Positions 33,431 through 41,782 of a stretch of DNA of 44,416 bases are shown one piece after another; position 1 is the first letter of the stretch; the number at the start of each line of letters is the position of its first letter. The stretch lies in the NCBI GenBank assembly GCA_030038435.1, contig JASHOY010000397.1, positions 1 to 44,416 on the forward strand, written 5' to 3'. Origin of the DNA: Acidobacteriaceae bacterium. Its GTDB lineage: Bacteria > Acidobacteriota > Terriglobia > Terriglobales > Acidobacteriaceae. A model generated the notes under the pieces. That model ran no database searches, was not told the DNA's origin, and worked only from the letters and a program-made list of their open reading frames with translations. The position numbers and the translations under genes were made by a program.

Positions 33431-35062
33431 TCATTGCGTGTATCGGTACAGCGTGATTTTTTCGATGGTTTCACTTCGCGGAGCGAACCTCCAGAAATTG
33501 CCCTGATCGTCTTCATCCCCGTTCAGCCGCCGCCCCGGAATCCAGTTGCCGTTTTCGAACTTCCCTTCGGTGATGGCGCCGATGCCCACCTGCGGGCCGC
33601 TCTCCGGGCGCGGCGTAAACGTTACCCGGAATCCTTCGCCGGCGCCCAGAAACTCATCTTTTCCCATGGCCATAATCAGCCCAAAGCCACTCTTGGCCTG
33701 ACCCCCAAAGATGTTGTCGAGACTCACATGCAGGGTGTAGCCGCTCATGGCGAAGTCCACCGTCGAGTGATCGCGATCCAGCGTAAAGCCGCGCACGTCG
33801 CCTGCACTCTGATGTTCAAGCAGCAGCGGCTCGATCTCGCCGATCAGGTGATAACTCGCGGCCAGAGGATCCGGCTTGCCGGACTGCGCATACATGTTGG
33901 CCTCGGTATCGATTCCGAAAGGCGAGATTCCGATTCCCGCCTCCTCGCCCAATGCATAGAAGACATTGGCTGCGCCGGCTGCATCGCCGCGCGTCTCGGG
34001 CATGAACAGCGGATTGCCCTCACGATGATAGCGGCGGCACCAGGCGATGAAATCGGATGCATACAGGTCCGGCGAGTAGATATCGATGCTCGAACCCGCC
34101 GCTTTCCACACGTCGTAAACGCGCGGCTCGGGGCCTCCGCTGGGATACTGTCCGGGAGGCGTGGTTTCGCCTTCGAGCCAGGTATTGACATACATGGGAA
34201 TGTCGTACTCGGCCTTGCCTGCTGCGGCTACCGCCTGGATGTAGCTGCCATACTGCCAGGCCATGAAAACTTCGTCGGCGCGCTCGGAGTTGCCGAAGAC
34301 ATCGGTCCACGTGCCGCTCGTCTTGTCGCCATTGGCGTCCCATAGTTCACGTAAATCGGGATAGAGCGTCGCGCGATGCGCCTGCAGATACGCCGTCAGC
34401 TTCGCGGGAACGTCACCGTCAAACGCAGCGTTCGCCGCCGGCGAGTGGTCGCGCGAGTCGCCGAGCACGCCCACTTCGTTCTCCACCTGCATCATCAGCA
34501 CGGTGTGCTGACTGCCGTCCACCTGCTTGATGTGCCGCATCAGCGCCGCGAAGGCCCGCGCATCGGCCTGCTCCGTGGCTTTGCCGAGCGGGCTCAGGAT
34601 TTCCACCGGGCGGCCGAATTCCATCTCGCGCGGAAAGCGATTCGTATCTTCCTTCACCCACACCGGCGCATAGCTCGACATGCCGTTTTTCCACGATGCC
34701 AGCCACAGAAATACGATGCGTTCGTGAGCCGCCCGCGCCTGGTCAATGAGTCCATCGACCAGCGAAAAATCGAATGTGCCCTCTTGAGGCTCGATCAATT
34801 CCCAGCTCAGCGGAGTCACCACAGTGTTCAGTCCCATGGCTTCGAGCCTGGGCCAGATTGGCTTCATGTAATCGAGATTCGACGACGATGAATTGCGCAG
34901 TTCGCCGCCCAGAATCAGGAATGGCTTGCCATCGACGACAAGCTGAGTTGCAGCACCGCGTTTTTCGAGGTGTGGAGCATCGGTCTGCTGCGCGAGGGCC
35001 AGCCCCGCATCGAGACCGGCAAGCACCAGCAGAATAGGCAGCATGCGAATTGTGATTTTCAT
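33431..35062 (-). CDS. Exported GH35-like beta-galactosidase (DUF5597 type), second copy
   Basis: A 543-residue paralogue of the protein at 11721-13352 with the same domain order. The signal peptide covers about 1-24. Barrel motifs are FLILGGELRNSSSSNL, TPLSWELIEPQEGTFDF, MQVENEVG (acid/base probably E196) and LFMPETRGDA (nucleophile probably E356), then the DUF5597-like C-terminal domain. It likely cleaves beta-galactosides or similar outside the cytoplasm. ATG 35062; a possible LacI-type site lies 17 bases upstream. It follows the LacI regulator at 35131-36237 on the same strand, mirroring the first GH35/LacI module, and lacks a neighbouring transporter. Confidence 0.9.
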   Translation of the reverse strand: MKITIRMLPILLVLAGLDAGLALAQQTDAPHLEKRGAATQLVVDGKPFLILGGELRNSSSSNLDYMKPIWPRLEAMGLNTVVTPLSWELIEPQEGTFDFSLVDGLIDQARAAHERIVFLWLASWKNGMSSYAPVWVKEDTNRFPREMEFGRPVEILSPLGKATEQADARAFAALMRHIKQVDGSQHTVLMMQVENEVGVLGDSRDHSPAANAAFDGDVPAKLTAYLQAHRATLYPDLRELWDANGDKTSGTWTDVFGNSERADEVFMAWQYGSYIQAVAAAGKAEYDIPMYVNTWLEGETTPPGQYPSGGPEPRVYDVWKAAGSSIDIYSPDLYASDFIAWCRRYHREGNPLFMPETRGDAAGAANVFYALGEEAGIGISPFGIDTEANMYAQSGKPDPLAASYHLIGEIEPLLLEHQSAGDVRGFTLDRDHSTVDFAMSGYTLHVSLDNIFGGQAKSGFGLIMAMGKDEFLGAGEGFRVTFTPRPESGPQVGIGAITEGKFENGNWIPGRRLNGDEDDQGNFWRFAPRSETIEKITLYRYTQ

Positions 35063-35078
35063 GACGCCACGGAGTCTA

Positions 35079-35092
35079 GCACACGCGTGCGC
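35079..35092. promoter_or_regulatory. Possible LacI-type operator between LacI and the second GH35
   Basis: GCACACGCGTGCGC, six of seven half-site positions matching around a central CG, 17 bases upstream of the GH35 start and 38 bases after the LacI stop. GC-rich DNA gives such matches by chance more often, so this is weaker than the sites at 13375 and 20062. Confidence 0.4.
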
Positions 35093-35130
35093 CCTGGATG
35101 AGCAATTCAGAGGCCAGCCAATGGCCGCCG

Positions 35131-36237
35131 CTACACGCGCACCGCGCGGTGCCGGTCAGCAGCCTGTTTCACGATTGCCGGCAATGTTCCCCGGGGAAAG
35201 GTGGAGGATTGGCGCACCACAAGGCGGGTGGGAATCTGCCATTCCTTCACGCCGGCTTTGGGATGCTCGGGCTCGATGCCTGCGCGCAACGCCTCCACAG
35301 CCGCGGCGGCAAGGTCTTTGCAGGACATCCGCACCGTGGTCAGCGGGGGAAGCATGAATTGCGCCAGGTGAATGTCATCGAAGCCGACCACGGAAATTTC
35401 TTTGGGCACGCTATGCGTGGTCCTCTCCAGCGCGTGGAGAGCGCCGATGGCCGTCATGTCGTTCGAGCACACAACTGCCGTAGGAAGCTCGGGCAGCGCC
35501 GCCAGCTGTTCCATCGCCGCCATGCCGCTTTCCATGGTGTGGGCGCCTATGGCCACATGCTCGGCAGGCACTTCGATGCCTAATTCGGCCATCGAGGTTA
35601 GAAATGCGTCGCGCCGCGCCACCACCGATCGCATTTGCAGGGGCCCGGTGATGAAAGCAATGCTGCGGTGTCCCAGAGCTGCCAGGTGTTGGACAGCCTC
35701 GCGGATTCCGCCCGCGTAATTCACCTTCAGCACGCGAATGTTGGGAAGGTCGGGCCCCGCGTCTACAAACACCAGCGGAAACTCGCGCTCCACCAGCCTG
35801 CGCACCAACTCTTCCTCGACGCCGAAAGTCATCACCGCGACACCATCGACATTGCGTTGCAACATTCTGCGAATCAGCGATTCGGTTTTTCCGGGATCGT
35901 AATTCGTGGAACCGACCATGACTTCGTAGCCTTGCGGCACGGCCAGATTTTCGAATTCCTGCACCAGCTCGGGGAAAAAGGGATTGGTGATTTCCGAGAC
36001 AATCAGCCCGATGAGGTGGCTGCGCCCGGAGACCAGGGCGCGCGCCTGGGTATTGGGTACATAGCCGGTTTCTTCCACGGCTTTCCACACCCGCTTGGCC
36101 AGCTCAGGATCGACGCTGCTTACGCGGTTCACCGCCCGGGAGACGGTGGCGATGGAAACACGCGCGCGCCGCGCCACGTCGCGGATACTGACCAGGGCGC
36201 GCCTGCGGTTTTGCGTGTTGCTTTTGGAGCGGCTCAT
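35131..36237 (-). CDS. LacI family transcriptional regulator, second copy
   Basis: About 368 residues from ATG 36237 (MSRSKSNTQN); a TTG two codons earlier is possible. The HTH is VSIRDVARRARVSIATVSRAV (about residues 17-37), followed by hinge EETGYVPNTQARAL and an effector-binding domain (SHLIGLIVSEITNPFFPEL through ISVVGFDDIHLAQFMLPPLTTV). A positively charged 16-residue tail precedes the HTH, unlike the first LacI here. It lies 68 bases upstream of the second GH35 gene on the same strand, suggesting autoregulation of a two-gene unit. The sites GAAAGCGTTTCC near 36397 and GCACACGCGTGCGC at 35079 are candidate operators. Confidence 0.92.
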   Translation of the reverse strand: MSRSKSNTQNRRRALVSIRDVARRARVSIATVSRAVNRVSSVDPELAKRVWKAVEETGYVPNTQARALVSGRSHLIGLIVSEITNPFFPELVQEFENLAVPQGYEVMVGSTNYDPGKTESLIRRMLQRNVDGVAVMTFGVEEELVRRLVEREFPLVFVDAGPDLPNIRVLKVNYAGGIREAVQHLAALGHRSIAFITGPLQMRSVVARRDAFLTSMAELGIEVPAEHVAIGAHTMESGMAAMEQLAALPELPTAVVCSNDMTAIGALHALERTTHSVPKEISVVGFDDIHLAQFMLPPLTTVRMSCKDLAAAAVEALRAGIEPEHPKAGVKEWQIPTRLVVRQSSTFPRGTLPAIVKQAADRHRAVRV

Positions 36238-36396
36238 GAGCAATTCAGCTTTTACGATTTAGATTTTACGCTTTCCGGCTGTTTCCGAGTCGCCGACCTC
36301 AGAAAAACTCTCTGCGATCAGCTTGATTTTGTTGCGATTCCGCATCGCGGACGCAAGTGAGCCCAGCCGAGCGGCGGCACTGGAAGCAGCATTTTC

Positions 36397-36410
36397 AGAA
36401 AGCGTTTCCT
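36397..36410. promoter_or_regulatory. Possible LacI-like site upstream of the second LacI
   Basis: AGAAAGCGTTTCCT, with GAAA...TTTC arms around GCG, about 160 bases before the LacI start and 64 bases after the mog stop. The half-sites are slightly offset, so confidence is low. It would fit autoregulation. Confidence 0.3.
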
Positions 36411-36473
36411 AATTTTCGCGGCTCTGCAGCCTCTCTCTTCAAACAGGCAATTCGATTTACCCATGGCTTTTTC

Positions 36474-36953
36474 TCAAGGATGCGTCTGCCCGCCCTGCGC
36501 CACGTCGAGTGCGTGCCGCAGCAATGTGAGAATGCCCGCCAGGCTCTCCTCTGCCCCGCGGCGGCTTCCCGGAAGATTGACAATAAGCGAAGCGCCGCGC
36601 AGACCGGCGACGCCACGGGAAAGCCACGCGTAGACATTTTGCCGTGCCCCATTGGCGCGCATGGCCTCGGCCAGACCCGGGGCTTCCCGGTCAATGACCT
36701 TGCGGGTGGCTTCCGGTGTGCGGTCGCGCGGTCCCAGGCCGGTTCCACCAACGGTCAGCACCAGCGCTGCACCCTGGGAACAAAGGTGAGCGAGCAGAGC
36801 GGCAATGCGATCTTCATTATCGGGAAGCAATTCGGTCCGAAGCTCGGCCTGCGGCCACACGCGCTGCAGCATGGCGGCCACGGCGGGACCGGCGGTGTCG
36901 GTCATTTGCCCCTGCGAGCAGCGGTCGGAAACAGTTATCACGGCGATGAGCAT
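36474..36953 (-). CDS. mog: Molybdopterin adenylyltransferase (Mog/MoaB family)
   Basis: A 159-residue protein of MoaB/Mog length. It shows AVITVSDRCSQG (4-15), the GGTG substrate loop (69-72) followed by GPRDRTPEAT, and the late NLPGSRRG (126-133). It adenylylates molybdopterin before molybdenum insertion in cofactor synthesis. It starts 9 bases downstream of the alpha/beta hydrolase stop and is probably cotranscribed with it, although the two have no obvious common task. No other moa or moe gene is in the window. Confidence 0.88.
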   Translation of the reverse strand: MLIAVITVSDRCSQGQMTDTAGPAVAAMLQRVWPQAELRTELLPDNEDRIAALLAHLCSQGAALVLTVGGTGLGPRDRTPEATRKVIDREAPGLAEAMRANGARQNVYAWLSRGVAGLRGASLIVNLPGSRRGAEESLAGILTLLRHALDVAQGGQTHP

Positions 36954-36962
36954 GGAACGATC

Positions 36963-37886
36963 CTAATGTCCCGGCAGCACGTTGATGGTGTGCAGCCAGG
37001 TATCAACGAGCGCTGGCCAATGAGAGATGGGCAGGCCGGTATTGCGCAGGCCGTAACCGTGGCCGCCTTGCGCATAAATATGCATCTCGGCGGGAACATG
37101 GGCCTTTTTCAGCGCCAGAAAATACACGATCGAGTTTTCCACATGGACCGGATCGTTTTCCGCCTGGAGCAGGAAGGTTGGCGGCGTTTTGGCCGTGGGG
37201 TTGATGTCGGGATTGGGAGCAAAATGGCGGTCGGCCAGCGCCAGGTAGCCGGGATAGATCACGGCGGCAAAATCGGGGCGGCAACTCAGGCTGTCGGCCG
37301 CGTCGATTGGGGTGTAGAGCCGCTTCTCGTAGATATTGCTCAGCGCCGCGGCCAGATGCGCGCCGGCAGAGAAGCCGATTACGCCGATGCGGTTGGGATC
37401 GATGCCCCACTCCGCTGCATGCTCGCGCACCACGCCCATGGCCCGTTGCGCGTCTTCGAGCGCGGCCGGCGACTTGGGATAGGGGCCGGTGTCCGGAACC
37501 CGGTATTTGAGCAAAATGCAATTGACGCCGATGGAGTTGAGCCACTCGCAGATTTCAGTGCCCTCCAGGTCCATGGCCACCACACGGTAGGCCCCGCCGG
37601 GAAAGACCAGCATTCCTGCGCCGCTGTTGGCGCCCTCGGGCTTGTAGAGGGTGATCGTCGGCACCGAGACGTTGGTGAGGCGTACATAGGGCAGGCCGGC
37701 CACGCGGTTGCTCGAAGGCACGTTGAGTTCCGGCGGCATTTTTCCCAGCGTGTCTGGCGGTGTGCCTGGCCAGATGGGCATGGTCAGGCGGCTGGGAGAT
37801 GGCGGCCAGCCGTAGGACTGCTGCTGGGCAAATAAGCCGGAAGAAAAAATAGCGGCCGCGGCGAGAATTACCACAAAGTTCCTCAT
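36963..37886 (-). CDS. Exported alpha/beta hydrolase (acetyl-xylan esterase-like)
   Basis: 307 residues from ATG 37886, preferred over GTG 37898 because AAAGGTG sits a normal distance upstream. A signal peptide (1-20, ending LFAQ) leads to a serine-hydrolase domain: MLVFPGGAYRVVAMDLEG (oxyanion-type HGG-like loop), DAQRAMGVVREHAAEWGIDPNRIGVIGFSAGAHLAA (nucleophile S173 in GFSAG), Asp in LLQAENDPVHVEN and His in AQGGHGYGLR. Sequence style is that of BD-FAE/Axe-like esterases, which remove acetyl groups from hemicellulose or sugars; the substrate is inferred. It fits the carbohydrate-degrading theme. mog follows 9 bases downstream. Confidence 0.87.
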   Translation of the reverse strand: MRNFVVILAAAAIFSSGLFAQQQSYGWPPSPSRLTMPIWPGTPPDTLGKMPPELNVPSSNRVAGLPYVRLTNVSVPTITLYKPEGANSGAGMLVFPGGAYRVVAMDLEGTEICEWLNSIGVNCILLKYRVPDTGPYPKSPAALEDAQRAMGVVREHAAEWGIDPNRIGVIGFSAGAHLAAALSNIYEKRLYTPIDAADSLSCRPDFAAVIYPGYLALADRHFAPNPDINPTAKTPPTFLLQAENDPVHVENSIVYFLALKKAHVPAEMHIYAQGGHGYGLRNTGLPISHWPALVDTWLHTINVLPGH

Positions 37887-38207
37887 CTGCTTTGTCACCT
37901 TTCAAGGAAAGCTGTGCAGCGACGATTCTAAGGCATTTATGGAGAGGGCATCTGGGGCCAATTGGGTCCCCACTTTCGTCCAATGCGGCGAACGAAGTGA
38001 TTTTCATAGCTCGGAAAAAGCCGAGGAGTGGATCTGGCATCTTTTGCGTGCATGGTTCAAAGTGTGGCGGGAAGAGCAAGCAACGAGGCAGATTGGGGAG
38101 GGTTTCACCAGGCAAAATCGAATCGCTGCCCGGGCTATGGGGGTGCGCATCCCGCATGCGGCGCAGCCGCATCTACTTCACGGGCCTGCAAAAAAGAAAG
38201 GAGCGCG
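37887..38207. other. 321-base divergent intergenic region
   Basis: Between the esterase-like gene and the receiver-domain gene. Frames open across it but have no supporting start or composition. I see no repeat or operator of note; AAGAAAGGAG just before 38208 is the ribosome-binding site of the downstream gene. Confidence 0.4.
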
Positions 38208-38618
38208 ATGCGTCCCTGTTTTTTAGTCCTGGATAACGATTTTCCGGGAAGCATTTCCGCGCGCAAGCTGGTGATCGAAAGCGCGAAGCTCAACGTGATC
38301 ACGACATACAGCGCCGCGGAAGCGATCGAGACTCTGGAGCGTTTTCCCGGAGTCGACGGTGTGGTCCTCGACGTGCAGTTGAACGGTCACCAAACATGCC
38401 GCCAGGTGATTGAGAAGCTACGAGACATTCATCGCACCGTCCCCATCATTACCGTCTCGGCCAGCGGTCACGATCCGTGCGATGGCGAAGAGTATCACGT
38501 CTCCAGTTACGATCCGAGGCAACTGCTTACGGTTTTGGAAAAGGTGCAACCTGAAACCAGGAAAGCCATCCGCCACGAAGACGATATCGGCCTGGAAGAA
38601 GGGAAGAAAAAGCCGTAG
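38208..38618 (+). CDS. Stand-alone receiver-domain (CheY-like) protein
   Basis: 136 residues from ATG 38208, which has AAGGAG 6 bases upstream; the longer open frame has no such site. It has the CheY fold pattern: acidic pocket LDNDF (9-11), phosphoacceptor D55 in VVLDVQLNG, and a Ser at the Thr/Ser switch position in TVSAS. The conserved Lys of the last strand is not found (VSSYDPRQL in that place), so phosphorylation chemistry may be altered. The charged tail (KAIRHEDDIGLEEGKKKP) is extra. No histidine kinase or output domain is nearby. It stands alone on this strand and converges on the lectin gene. Confidence 0.75.
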   Translation: MRPCFLVLDNDFPGSISARKLVIESAKLNVITTYSAAEAIETLERFPGVDGVVLDVQLNGHQTCRQVIEKLRDIHRTVPIITVSASGHDPCDGEEYHVSSYDPRQLLTVLEKVQPETRKAIRHEDDIGLEEGKKKP

Positions 38619-38631
38619 CCAAATGGGTTCA

Positions 38632-38677
38632 GGCGGTGCCGTTGGCGCGGCGAAGCCGGCTCCTTCCCGGCACCGCC
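38632..38677. repeat. Long-loop inverted repeat between convergent genes
   Basis: GGCGGTGCC (38632-38640) and GGCACCGCC (38669-38677), perfect 9-base arms with a 28-base loop, in the 113-base gap between the receiver-domain and lectin genes. There is no T run, so a terminator role is possible but weak. Confidence 0.35.
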
Positions 38678-38731
38678 CCGCCTTTGGCAAAGGCGATGCC
38701 TGGGAAGAATCAGCGCGCTCTGGTTCCGGGC

Positions 38732-40423
38732 CTATGGCCGCGGCGACGTTTTGTGGAGAACCGTTCCCGGCTTGGGAGTCACGGGCAGAACGGCAGCCGT
38801 GCTGGCCTGGAAAAACTGGGTAAAGGCCTGGTTCGCTTTTGAGGGCAACACGCCGTAGACGCTGTTGGCTCTCTCCAGCGTGATGTAGTTCCAATCGACA
38901 CATGACGGCGCCGCGCTCAGCGGGGTCATATTGCTCGATGCGGTGTAGGTGATTGCGCCCGCGCCCGAGGATAAGGTGGTGATTCCTCCATTGAGATAGT
39001 CGACGAAGTCGAGTTGGAAGGCGACAATCGGCGCCAAGTCGGCGGAGGTGACACCGCTGAGCGAGAGCAGAGTAATGGTCTGGTTTCCCAAACTCTTGCC
39101 GGTATTGTCAAAGACGGAATAGGTGGCGCCGGTAATATTCCCGCCGGTTTCGTTCTCGAGGGAAATCACCAGCTGATATCCGGCAGGCAACTGCTGGCTG
39201 GGCAGGGTAGCCAAGGGGACGATGTGGTTGATGATCTGGGTGTTTGACGCAGTCCAGTTATCCACCATGCAATAGAGCTGGGGTGGAGAGCTATGCGGGT
39301 CGAGGTAAATGAGGTACTGCTGCGCGGCATCGTAGTCGCTCTTGGCGGAATAGGCATTGAGCTGGAAGCCGAAGCCGTCGCTGCCGACGATATCGGTGAA
39401 AACATTAATGGTGACCGTGAGTCCGGTTAACGAGTTGCAGTTGCTGTCGAGGAGGTAGTTATAGTCGCTGCCAAGACCGTCGGATGGAGCTGGAACTGTG
39501 GCGACAACGGAGGGAAACGCTCCTCCGACCACGCTCCATAGCTGATTGTCGTACCCGGCCGCCTCCGCCTTCAGCGGATATGCGTCAAGCAGCGCCCCAG
39601 CAGTCGTGGAGGCACCCTGAATGTCAATCACGTTGCCGTTCAGCTTACTGACGATGAAATAGTAGCCCGAGCCGGCGGGATCGGAGACGAATTCCCAAAG
39701 TTGATTGTCGGTCCCCGTGGACTTCTGCGGATAAGCGTCGAGGAGGGTGTCGGCTTTGGTGGAGGCGCCCTCAATATCGATCACGTTGCCGTTGAGCATG
39801 CTCTTGATGAAATAGCAGCCCGAGCCGGCGGGATCGGCAACGAACTCCCAAAGCTGATTGTCGGTCCCCGTGGTCTTTTGCGGATAGGCGTCGAGCAGCG
39901 CGCCGGCTGTGGTGGAGGCTCCCTGAATGTCGATGACGTTGCCATTGAGCTTGCTCTTGATGAAGTAGTAGGCAGCGACGATCGTGAACATCTCGCTTTT
40001 TACACCGGTGAGAATAAAACTCCCAAAGCTGGTGGCAACGCTACGCGGCTGGATATTCACGTCAGGGGCGCTCAGTGTCAGGGGGCCGATTGCCGACTGC
40101 ACGTTATAGCCGGCGAAGGATGTGCTGGAGCCGCCGACCACTGCGGCGTTGGAGGAGCTGGTCAACTGCACGACGAAGTTAACCCAGGGGGAATTGATTT
40201 GCGCGGAAACGGGAACCGAGAAGGTGCCCGATTTACCCGCGATGCTCACGGTGCCGCCGGTAACGAACGGGGTGTTGAAGACGTTGCCCGATTGGGAAAT
40301 CTGGGTGGTGTCGGTTGTGAGGGAGAAAGTAAAAGCCGAATCCGAGAATGATTCGGCCTCAGTGGATCCGGTGGGTGTGACGCTGCCGGAGCCGACGCCC
40401 TGGAATGTCAATGTGATCTTCAT
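38732..40423 (-). CDS. Ricin-type lectin protein with three 51-residue repeats
   Basis: 563 residues from ATG 40423; GTG 40429 is possible. No signal peptide is evident. Residues 1-150 form a beta-rich domain with no known match. Residues 150-300 are three repeats with a period of exactly 51 residues: YFIxSKLNGNVIDIQG...LLDAYPxK...DNQLW. Each has the Q-x-W end of the ricin B/beta-trefoil lectin fold, so one trefoil is likely. Residues 300-563 are a beta-rich region (GFGFQLNAYSAKSDYDAA..., IVAFQLDFVDYLNGG...) of unknown type. It likely binds carbohydrate, but the substrate and location are open. A transposase remnant lies about 100 bases upstream. Confidence 0.8.
   Translation of the reverse strand: MKITLTFQGVGSGSVTPTGSTEAESFSDSAFTFSLTTDTTQISQSGNVFNTPFVTGGTVSIAGKSGTFSVPVSAQINSPWVNFVVQLTSSSNAAVVGGSSTSFAGYNVQSAIGPLTLSAPDVNIQPRSVATSFGSFILTGVKSEMFTIVAAYYFIKSKLNGNVIDIQGASTTAGALLDAYPQKTTGTDNQLWEFVADPAGSGCYFIKSMLNGNVIDIEGASTKADTLLDAYPQKSTGTDNQLWEFVSDPAGSGYYFIVSKLNGNVIDIQGASTTAGALLDAYPLKAEAAGYDNQLWSVVGGAFPSVVATVPAPSDGLGSDYNYLLDSNCNSLTGLTVTINVFTDIVGSDGFGFQLNAYSAKSDYDAAQQYLIYLDPHSSPPQLYCMVDNWTASNTQIINHIVPLATLPSQQLPAGYQLVISLENETGGNITGATYSVFDNTGKSLGNQTITLLSLSGVTSADLAPIVAFQLDFVDYLNGGITTLSSGAGAITYTASSNMTPLSAAPSCVDWNYITLERANSVYGVLPSKANQAFTQFFQASTAAVLPVTPKPGTVLHKTSPRP
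39524..39967 (-). repeat. Tandem ~153-base repeat coding the lectin trefoil
   Basis: Three near-copies of 51 codons within the lectin gene, equally spaced. At the protein level two copies share about 45 of 51 residues, so the duplication is recent or under gene conversion. The spacing is the same in DNA (153 bases). Confidence 0.75.
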
Positions 40424-40521
40424 GCTCACCGCTCTTTCTGATGGATGAATGCAAGTTGACCCTGAATTCCGTTGGAAGTGGCGATCAGTATACCTCCTGT
40501 TGGACGTGCTCGCATAGTAGG

Positions 40522-40629
40522 AAAAAATTCGCGAGCATCCACAAGAACCCGAGGATCACCCCGGCAATGGCCGCTGGTCTTTCGGAACATCTTCGGAGCT
40601 ATGAGGAAATCGCACGACTTGAAGAGTGA
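40522..40629 (+). pseudogene. Transposase C-terminal remnant (IS1-like DDE family)
   Basis: The frame reads KKFASIHKNPRITPAMAAGL then SEHLRSYEEIARLEE and stops. The block IHKxxRxTPAMAAGxxxHxxxxEEI is characteristic of the C-terminal tail of certain DDE transposases, where a Phe-Asn-Phe-x-Arg-Ile-His-Lys motif precedes it. The catalytic domain, an upstream frame and terminal repeats are absent, so this is a decayed fragment. It lies in the 297-base gap between the lectin gene and pgeF. Recognition of the family is from memory. Confidence 0.5.
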
Positions 40630-40720
40630 GAATCAACAAGGCCCGCTTCGAACGGACTAAAAGCGCGCGGTTAGACGCCCTCAGTTTTCAAACTGACCCC
40701 GACCCGCGATTCAACCGTGC

Positions 40721-41782
40721 TCAGCCGCCGATTTCACGAACACCTATCACGGCCATCATGCGCCCAGTCCTGCCGCGCTCGCCGCGGTGAGAGAAAAACC
40801 GGTGCGTCTGGCAGTTGGTGCAGCCACCAATCCAATGAATCCGCTCGGCGCTGAGCCCGGCGTCCATGAGTTGCCGGCGGTTGGCTTCAACTAGATCGAG
40901 GTGCAGGCTGGTCAGCGGTTCCGAGTGGCCGGGCGCGCGCTGGTTCAAAAAAAGCATCGGGTATTTCAGCCGGACGGGGTCCGGATCATAGACCTCATGG
41001 AAAAGGTCTGGGGCATAGGCAAACTGCGATGCGAAGGCGGCGCGCACCTCATCGCCGACAGCGTAGCAGCAGCGGCCGATGCCGGGGCCGATGGCCGCCA
41101 CCAGGTCCTCGGGACGGGAGCCGAATTCCAGGCGCATGCGGCCGACCCCGGACTGGACGATGCGTTTGACCGTGCCCCGCCAGCCGGCGTGGAAGGCCCC
41201 GACGGCGCGGCGGCGGCGATCGGCGACCAGGACGGGAATGCAATCGGCGGTTTGAATCGCCAGCAACACTCCCGGCTCGTTGGTAATCTGGCCATCGGCA
41301 CGGCGCGGGTGGTCGAGTTGTGCATCGGCGCCACGCGTGGAGACCACGAGGCTGGAATGAAACTGCTTGATGGGAATCAGAGCCATGGCCGGGTTGCCAG
41401 TCACGGCGTGCGCCAGTAATCGCCGGTTCCGGAAGACGGCTTCGCGGTCGTCTTCTTCTGTAAGCCCAAGATTCAACTCGCCTTTGCCTCGGGCCGCAGT
41501 ATAAGCGCGGCTCACGCCGCCACGCCGCGTGCTGAATCCGTGCCATAGCCAGTCCAGCTCCCTCCAGGCCGGGACAGCCAGCCATTCCACGCCCTCGGCC
41601 GAGGTGCGCAGATCGTCTTGGGTATATCCAAAGTCAGGAACTGTCCCAGGGTCGCTTGGGGTGAGAAGCGAGGAGGTCTTTTTAGTCCGCCGCCGGGACC
41701 CGCGAGCCAGGCCACCGACAGCGATCAAGGCGTCCATTGCTGCTATCTGTTGTCGCCAATGGGGTTCCGGGGTTGCTGGCAT
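40721..41782 (-). CDS. pgeF: Peptidoglycan editing factor / purine nucleoside phosphorylase-like protein
   Basis: A 353-residue member of the YfiH/laccase-domain family, proposed to act in peptidoglycan precursor editing or purine nucleoside cleavage. Zinc/copper ligands H142 (KQFHSS), C181 (TADCIPV) and H198 (AFHAGWRGT) are present, with the family's RCCYAVGDEV and LDLVEANRRQL further on. It is longer than E. coli YfiH (243); about 60 residues precede the usual start region WLWHGFSTRRGG, rich in Arg, Lys, Ser and Thr. The start ATG 41782 is the only one that reads well. It stands alone. Confidence 0.88.
   Translation of the reverse strand: MPATPEPHWRQQIAAMDALIAVGGLARGSRRRTKKTSSLLTPSDPGTVPDFGYTQDDLRTSAEGVEWLAVPAWRELDWLWHGFSTRRGGVSRAYTAARGKGELNLGLTEEDDREAVFRNRRLLAHAVTGNPAMALIPIKQFHSSLVVSTRGADAQLDHPRRADGQITNEPGVLLAIQTADCIPVLVADRRRRAVGAFHAGWRGTVKRIVQSGVGRMRLEFGSRPEDLVAAIGPGIGRCCYAVGDEVRAAFASQFAYAPDLFHEVYDPDPVRLKYPMLFLNQRAPGHSEPLTSLHLDLVEANRRQLMDAGLSAERIHWIGGCTNCQTHRFFSHRGERGRTGRMMAVIGVREIGG

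Noticed and set aside
36357..37835. A 492-codon open frame opposite mog and the esterase-like gene
   Set aside because: It spans two genes with clear catalytic motifs on the other strand; the product has no recognisable domain.
39524..39967. The 153-base tandem repeat as a CRISPR-like or non-coding array
   Set aside because: The units are in frame, 51 codons each, and encode a recognisable ricin-type lectin motif.
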